A stretch of 64,000 nucleotides of DNA from Begonia masoniana (lineage: Eukaryota; Streptophyta; Magnoliopsida; Cucurbitales; Begoniaceae). Positions within the stretch are counted from its first letter, which is position 1; the number at the start of each line of letters is the position of its first letter. Below, one piece after another: positions 57,364 through 64,000 of this stretch. Both the position numbers and the translations under genes were made by a program. The notes beneath the pieces were generated by a model. The model had not been told where the DNA came from. It worked only from the letters and a program-made list of their open reading frames with translations, and did not search any database. The DNA is taken from the NCBI GenBank assembly GCA_022432975.1, contig CM039505.1, positions 21,893,338 to 21,957,337 of the forward strand, in the 5' to 3' direction.

Positions 57364-59791
57364 TGTAACGCCCCCGAACCCACCTCGGCTCGGTGCGCTA
57401 CTTGGCTCACTCTAACCCCGATTAAAACGACGTTTAAAAGAATTTTCGATAAAATTTTGACTCTACAAAGTTAACGAAAACAAAAAGACAGTTGAAAACC
57501 GACGATGTTTATTTTTCGGAAAAAAAAATCAAGCAACATAACGATTAATTTTTATAAACCCCAAAACATAAGAATAAACGGACACAACAAAATTTAAAGC
57601 TAAGTCTCCCGAAGCTCTCTTATGTCATACCTAGCTGCCTAGATTCACTATTTCCCTTAATCCTAAATGCTAAGCACCACGGCGTCTTGCTCAAAAATTT
57701 TGACAAAGTAACGCTTGAAAATGGCGCCTCCAAAATGCTAAGTACCTGCAAACAAATCAATTCTCAACCAGATCCAGAATATTCTCACTCAACTATCCAA
57801 CATATAAAATCTCCAAATAGAAGTAAAGAGGAAAAACTCACAGCATAGGGCGACACATCACCCTTAACTATGACTATATACAACCAATACACATAGCTAT
57901 ACAATAACTTTAAAAAATATCAACCAAAAAGAGTTATGCATTCCCATCACTTCCACAAACAGACATCTACAATAAACTACAAAAATACAAAGTCCCACAT
58001 CTCCCAAAGACCGTGGTCGAGATGCCCCGACAACTGCCCGCACCGGCATGTCCCGTGCATCTCCGACTGCTCCTAAGTCCTGGCTGACTCACTTAGCTCA
58101 CCTGTAACCGCGTCGTTACCTACACCACAGAACACACACACACCCGTAAGCTTACGCTTAGCAAGTAATGAATAACGAATATAAACATGCACACAACACT
58201 CACACACAACCCTAACACATGCTGTTTCTACTCGCTCAGTTGTGATCAATTCATTCTCATTTCCCGAATCGTAGATGTACGTCTCTCGTAGAATTCCATT
58301 TTACTCGAGACACCCAGCGAACGTCTCTCACGAGACACCCAGCGTACGTCTCTCACGAGACACTTAGTGTACATCTCTTACGAGACACTCAGCATACATC
58401 TCTTACGAGACACCCATGCCTTTCATACTCACAATTCAAACTATGCATGCCACTCACACAATACTCAAACACCAAACAACAAACAACAACCAAGCATGCC
58501 ACTCACACAATACTCAAACACCAAACAACAAACAACAACCAAGCATGCCCACTCACACAATACTCAAACACCAAACAACAACAAAGAATTCACCAAACAA
58601 CAACCAAGAAATTCATTTCCACCCTACTTAATACAAAACAAAGCAACTATCAAACAATAAATCCTACCGTTCCGTGGTGTAGGCCCAAAGGCGACAAAAC
58701 ACACAATCCATTACTTACCTGACGTCCTAGCTCGCTGAGGATTCTCGGTTCCCTATCCACCTACAGCTCGACCTACGACAAATATTCAAACTTCATTAAA
58801 TCAAGCCTAAATTCACCAATTTACTCTCAAACTACTTTTTCTACCATAACCCAACTAAAACCTAACTAAAAGGCCACTAATTTGGGTTCAGTAAAAACCG
58901 ACCCAAAACTTCGAACGCGCGTAACTTTTGTGTCAGATATCGAAATCTAACGATTCCAACGGCTACGTACTCCTCTAATAACCTAGTTTAATCTGCCAAA
59001 AGAAAATTTAAAACAAATAACCCTAGCTAGGTCAAAACTGGCAAAACCCGAAATGCCCTAAGTCAGAAATTTTCTCCTTCCTGATTTTCCATCAATTTTT
59101 TTCTCGTTTTCTCACCAATCGACCACCCTCACACCCAATTAGTATAATCTAACGAGATTCTAAGGCTTTACATAGGAAAACCCGATTTCCTCACATTGGT
59201 GCCCTCGGTTTTTCACTCAATCCGAGCTCACCATTGCTCGGCAACCCTCACCGGCGTTAAGCTCGGCCATTTGATGCCAAGAACGGCCAAAAGCAGCCAG
59301 TAAGCAAAGCTCAATCGAGCTCATCCCTCTCGGCTTTAAACAGAGACAGAACAGGGCAAAAAAAATCGAGCTTACCGTTCGGTTTGTGCACGGAGAGAAC
59401 CAGAACGTCGCCGTTGTCTTGCCGGAGAACGTCAGAAATCGGCGGTGATTGCTCCGCCGATCGTCGCCCCTCTCTCCCTCCTCCGATCGGGTCTTCGGCG
59501 CTTGGCGCTCGACCCTCGAACGACAGAATGGCAAAGCCATTCTGTCGTTTTGTTTTATTTATTTTTATTTTTTAATAATAACAATAATAATACTAATAAT
59601 AACAATAATAACATTATCATTTTGCCTTTCCAAACATTACCATTTTGCCCTTCCAAAAATTCCGTTAAATCTCATTCTTAAATTAGAAATTTTCGTAAAT
59701 TGACTCTCATCTCGTTCTTTTAATTACTTTACATTTTGATTATTTTCTTAAGATCTATAACTTTATTAAATCTAAAGCCTCGGGTGTTACA
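57364..59791 (-). repeat. 3' LTR of element B'
   Basis: This 2428-bp LTR has the empty target site of element A intact near 57449. It carries the 25-bp array (58307-58415), the 49-bp array (58446-58591), the perfect 12-bp hairpin (59521-59547) and a TAA/CAA microsatellite (59574-59612) longer than in the other copies. Confidence 0.92.
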
Positions 59792-59806
59792 ATCCACCCT
59801 CCTTAC
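59792..59806 (-). other. Polypurine tract of element B'
   Basis: On the minus strand this reads GTAAGGAGGGTGGAT, next to the 3' LTR. Confidence 0.8.
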
Positions 59807-59807
59807 A

Positions 59808-59829
59808 AAAATTTTGTCCTCAAAATTTT
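59808..59829 (-). promoter_or_regulatory. Stem-loop before the B' polypurine tract
   Basis: AAAATTTTG, loop AGGA, CAAAATTTT on the minus strand give 9-bp arms 16 bases from the LTR. It is retained in an element without any genes, so it is probably needed in cis. Confidence 0.75.
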
Positions 59830-61630
59830 GGCCTAGATAATTCCTTAATTTACTCACTTCAATCTACCCTCCTAACTTTTTAGGCTGTAATGCTAACTTA
59901 GACTACGCTATGATCGTAATCATCTAAAGTTCTACGTATCCAAAGTTTCCAACTATTCACTTCATATCTTATATTCCCAAACCCCTCTAACTTCGTTTCC
60001 AACTCTAGCTTAGCTACCCTAATCGAGTAATTCTAAGAACTTAATGAGTGCACTTCTTACCTTAGGGTCTACTACCCTCTTAACGTCTGGGCTGCCTACT
60101 CAACTACACTAAGGCCTAAATCATCTATCGGGTGCCTCTAATTACCTCTCGGTAATAACAATGTCTACATCTCCAAAGTTTTGACTTCACCTAACTCTAT
60201 CCTCCATGGCCTAAAGCATTCATCACTTAGACCCTTAAATCTCTCTAACTTAGTTCTCAACTCTAGCTTTTCCTCTAACTACGTTTACTTAATTATTTTT
60301 CTAATCTCATGCTACTTAAATTATTAACTATCCTTTCAAAGTATATTATAAATTCTCAAACTTATGATCACTAAACTCAATTTAGCCAACTACTACTTCA
60401 GTCAGCACCAAACACTCTCAAATCATGAGGTCTAAACTAACTCGTTCCCAACTTATTCCAATCCTCAAAGTATACTCACTCACATAAGACTAAAATCTAC
60501 CGAGTAGACCTCTTATCTAAGTCCTCAATTTTAAAAATCCTTTCTATTTTACTATCTCATTTCTTAAGAATCTAAGCTTTCATACATCTCTCAAATTCAA
60601 CTTACTTCCAAGTTCACTAACATCGTCTACATCATTCTATTTATATCTCTCAATACCCAATAGTTTGACCCTCTAATATCTCAAGGTCTAATGGCTTTCC
60701 AACTTGAAATAAATTTCTTCCTATTTCTATCCTCGATCTAATTAATATGAACACTCCTACATGATTCCTCAGATTCCACAATCACCCTCTTACCTCAAAC
60801 AATCACATCCTCTAAAAGTGATAATCACAATTTACTTAAACTAGACGCTCAAATGCAATATACATTTACAACAGTATAGGGTGTCTCCCAGTAACTTCAT
60901 TTCCAACTTCAACTCTTGTCTGGTTACTCGTATTCTAGAACTCTAAGGGTTTGCTAACTAGAGTCAACTTTCTATCTATCCACTTTTAGCTTTCAGAAAA
61001 AAAAAACTCTCCCTAAGATAAGGAATTCTAGGTATAGCATCTTTAATCCTACTAATTACTCAGTACATACCCCCCTCAATCATTCACTTAGACTAAACCT
61101 CTTGAATACAGTTCATTGTGAGTAACTCTAAATATTCCACCGTGCTCTCTCATCTTATCCACATAACGTACGTGCTAAAGGTCTCTCTAAGGGTCTCTCA
61201 ATGGTTTAGGACATCTCCCAAAATTTCGTTTCTACCCTTAAACTCTCCTATAACTCATCGCACCACAAACCTTCAAGGGTTTACTAAAGGCCCCCATTCT
61301 ATCTATTCTAATCTTTTATGGCATAAGATGTAACTCTCTAAGGGAAACTCATCCTATGTGTATCCTTCTTATGTTATACCTTGTCCGTTTTGCTTTTACC
61401 ATAAATTCCTAGCTATTCGAATCATCGATTCACTGCGTCTATAAGTTGGCTAAGGGAATCCGCCGAGGTTGTCTCGATACTCTCGGGAGTTTCGTTCTAC
61501 TCCTAAACAAGGTCAAGCAATCAATCTTAGCTATAAACAACTAAAAGCAAAGAAATACTTACAGTCGGTGAAGCACGTTGCATGGCGGCCGGCATTGTCG
61601 GGTAATTCTTTGAACGAATCGACCATTTTT

Positions 61631-61641
61631 CTCTGATAACA
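61631..61641 (-). other. Primer-binding site of element B'
   Basis: On the minus strand this reads TGTTATCAGAG, with the same one-base difference from the initiator-Met site as the left copy. Confidence 0.7.
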
Positions 61642-61644
61642 TCT

Positions 61645-64000
61645 TGTAACACCCCCGAACCCACCCCGGCTCGGTGCGCTATTTGGCTCACTCTAACCCC
61701 AATTAAAACGACGTTTAAAAGAATTTTTGATAAAATTTTGACTCTACAAAGTTAACGAAAACAAAAAGACAGTTGAAAACCAACGATGTTTATTTTTCAA
61801 AAAAAAAAATCAAGCAACATAACGATTAATTTTTATAAACCCCAAAACATAAAAATAAACGGACACAACAGAATTTAAAGCTAAGTCTCCTGAAGCTCTC
61901 TTATGTCATACCTAGCTGCCTAGATTCACCATTTCCCTTAATCCTAAACGCTAAGCACCACGGCGTCTTCCCCAAAAATTTTGACAAAATAACGCCTGAA
62001 AATGGCGCCTCCAAAATGCTAAGTACCTGCAAACAAATAAATTCTCAACCAGATCCAGAATACTCTCACTCAACTATCCAACATACAAAATCTCCAAATA
62101 GAAGTAAAGAGGGTAAATTCACAGCATAGGGTGACACATCACCCTTAACTATGACTATATACAACCAATACACATAGCTATACAATAACTTTAAAAAACA
62201 TCAACCAAAAAGAGTTATGCATTCCCATCACTTCCACAAACAGACATCCACAATAAACTACCAAAATACAAAGTCCCACATTTCCCAAAGACCATGGTCG
62301 AGACGCCACGACAACTGCCCTCACCGGCACGCCCCGTGCATCTCCGACTGCTCCCAAGTCCTGGCTGACTCACTTAGCTCACCTGTAACTGCGTCGTTAC
62401 CTACACCACAGAACACACACACACACGTAAGCTTACGCTTAGCAAGTAATGAATAACGAATATAAACATGCACACAACACTCACACACAACCCTAACACA
62501 TGCTGTTTCTACTCGCTCAGTTGTGATCAATTCATTCTCATTTCCCGAATCGTAGACGTACGTCTCTCGTAGAATTCCATTCTACTCGAGACACCCAGCG
62601 TACGTCTCTCACGAGACACCCAGCGTACCTCTCTGACGAGACACCTAGCGTACATCTCTTACGAGACACTCAGCGTACATCTCTTACGAGACACCCATGC
62701 CTTTCATACTCACAATTCAAACTATGCATGCCACTCACACAATACTCAAACACCAAACAACAAACAACAACCAAGCTTGCCACTCACACAATACTCAAAC
62801 ACCAAACAACAAACAACAACCAAGCATGCCCACTCACACAATACTCAAACACCAAACAACAACCAAGAATTCACCAAACAACAACCAAGAAATTCATTTC
62901 CACCCTACTTAATACAAAACAAAGCAACTATCAAACAATAAATCCTACCGTTCCGTGGTGTCGGCCCGAAGGTGACAAAACACACAATCTATTACTTACC
63001 TGGCGTCCTAGCTCGCTGAGGATTCTCGGTTCCATATCCACCTACAGCTCGACCTACGACAAATATTCAAAATTCATTAAATCAAGCTTACATTTACCAA
63101 TTTACTCTCAAACTACTATTTCTAGCCTAACCCAACTAAAACCTAACTAAACAGCCACTAATTTGGGTTCAGTAAAACCCGACCAAAAACTTCGAACGCG
63201 CGTAACTTTTGCGTTAGATATCGAAATCTAACGATTCCAACGGCTACGTACTCCTCTAATAACCTAGTTTAATTTGCCAAAAGGAAATTTAAAACAAATA
63301 ACCCTAGCTAGGTTAAAACTGGCAAAACACGAACTGCCCTAAGTTAGAAATTTTCTCCTTCCTGATTTTCCATCAATTTTTACTCATTTCCTCACCAATC
63401 AACCACCCTCAAACCCAATTAGTATAATCCAACGAGATTCTAAGGCTTTACTTAGCAAAACCCGAATTCCCCACATTGGAGCCCTCGGTTTTTCACTCAA
63501 TCCGAGATCACCATTGCTCAGAAACCCTCGCCGGCGTTAAGCTCGGCCATTTGACGCCAAGAACGGCCAAAAGCAACCAGTAATTAGAGCTCAATCGAGC
63601 TCATCCCTCTCGCCCTTAAACAGAGACAGAACAGGGCAAAAAAAATCGAGCTTACCGTTTGGTTTGTGCGCGGAGAGAACCGGAACGTCGCCGTCGTCTG
63701 GCCAGAGAACGTCGGAAATCAGCGGTGATTGCTCCACCGATCGTCGCCCCTCTCTCCCTCCTCTGATCGGTTCTTCGGCGCTCGATGCTCGACCCTCGAA
63801 CGACAGAATGGCAAAGCCATTCTGTCGTTTTGTTTTATTTATTTTTACTTTTTAATAATAATAATAACAACAATAACATTATCATTTTGCCTTTGCAAAC
63901 ATTACCATTTTTCCCTTCCAAAAATTCCGTTAAATCCCATTCTTAAATTAGAAATTTTCGTAAATTGACTCTCATCCCGTTCTTTTAATTACTTTACCTT
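61645..64000 (-). repeat. 5' LTR of element B' (runs off the window)
   Basis: 2356 of roughly 2420 bp are present. It is closest to the LTR of the left copy. The 25-bp array is at 62588-62696, the 49-bp array at 62727-62872 and the perfect hairpin at 63801-63827. Confidence 0.92.

Larger units (their letters stand above)
59792..61644 (-). mobile_element. Interior of element B'
   Basis: This 1853 bp is rich in CTCTAA/TCTC words on the plus strand. I see no gag or pol similarity in any frame. It keeps the empty sites for the J insertion (59995-59999) and the 600-bp insertion (about 61408-61414). Confidence 0.85.
57364..64000 (-). mobile_element. Non-autonomous LTR element B' (second copy of B)
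   Basis: Two LTRs of about 2.4 kb flank a 1853-bp interior with a primer site and polypurine tract but no coding content (LARD-like). The right LTR runs off the window. The left flank GTAAG equals the right flank of the left-hand copy at 13985. It lacks the A, J and 600-bp insertions. Confidence 0.88.

Overview
This window is a plant nuclear sequence, most likely heterochromatic or pericentromeric, built almost entirely of nested Ty3/gypsy LTR retrotransposons. The evidence is gag-pol proteins of plant chromovirus type, primer-binding sites matching the plant initiator-Met tRNA (TGGTATCAGAGC), TG...CA long terminal repeats of about 1.5-2.5 kb, and 5-bp target-site duplications (TSDs). I found no host gene, rRNA, functional tRNA or CRISPR. 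The species cannot be read from this sequence.

Layout, left to right. 1-131 is the end of one LTR. 132-13984 is element B (minus strand, non-coding): its interior, holding a 600-bp insertion, then an LTR split by the complete young element A (2477-11657; one intact 1508-codon gag-pol). 13985-17538 is the gag half and 5' LTR of element C (minus). 17539-32307 is a decayed plus-strand element E interrupted by element F (18013-26079) and by a solo LTR, I (26919-31097). 32308-34443 is part of another LTR (H), cut by a 100-N gap. 34544-51159 is decayed element G (plus), which contains the young element D (37523-47088, minus). 51160-52368 is a mosaic of LTR fragments. 52369-57363 is the 3' LTR and pol half of element C (minus). 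57364-64000 is a second copy of element B (B'), with both LTRs.

The TSDs identified are GATAA (A), TAGCT (600-bp insertion), GTTTC (LTR end at 131, right copy only), CAAGA (F), CAACT (I), CCTAC (D) and GTAAG (B). The GTAAG pair is notable. Its left copy is at 57359-57363 and its right copy at 13985-13989, and the C reading frame continues from the right-hand pol segment into the left-hand gag segment. The same B-in-C insertion is therefore seen twice, half at each end, which implies a large tandem segmental duplication or a misassembly.

Three kinds of shared cis structure are not explained by the coding annotation. First, a covarying short stem-loop (loop AGGA, GGGA or AGGT) lies 16-21 nt before the 3' LTR of at least seven elements. 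Second, a splice-donor-like AGGTAAGT followed by GGCCTAC and later GTGTAGGTGA recurs in most long LTRs. Third, arrays of short palindromic motifs (ATCGGCAGATG in A and D, GCGATCGATCGC in F and G) sit at about the same place, in the last third of the LTR. Elements A, D, F, G, I and B look related to the long-LTR Tekay/Del chromovirus group; C and E are a second chromovirus lineage. Clade names are inference from remembered motifs.
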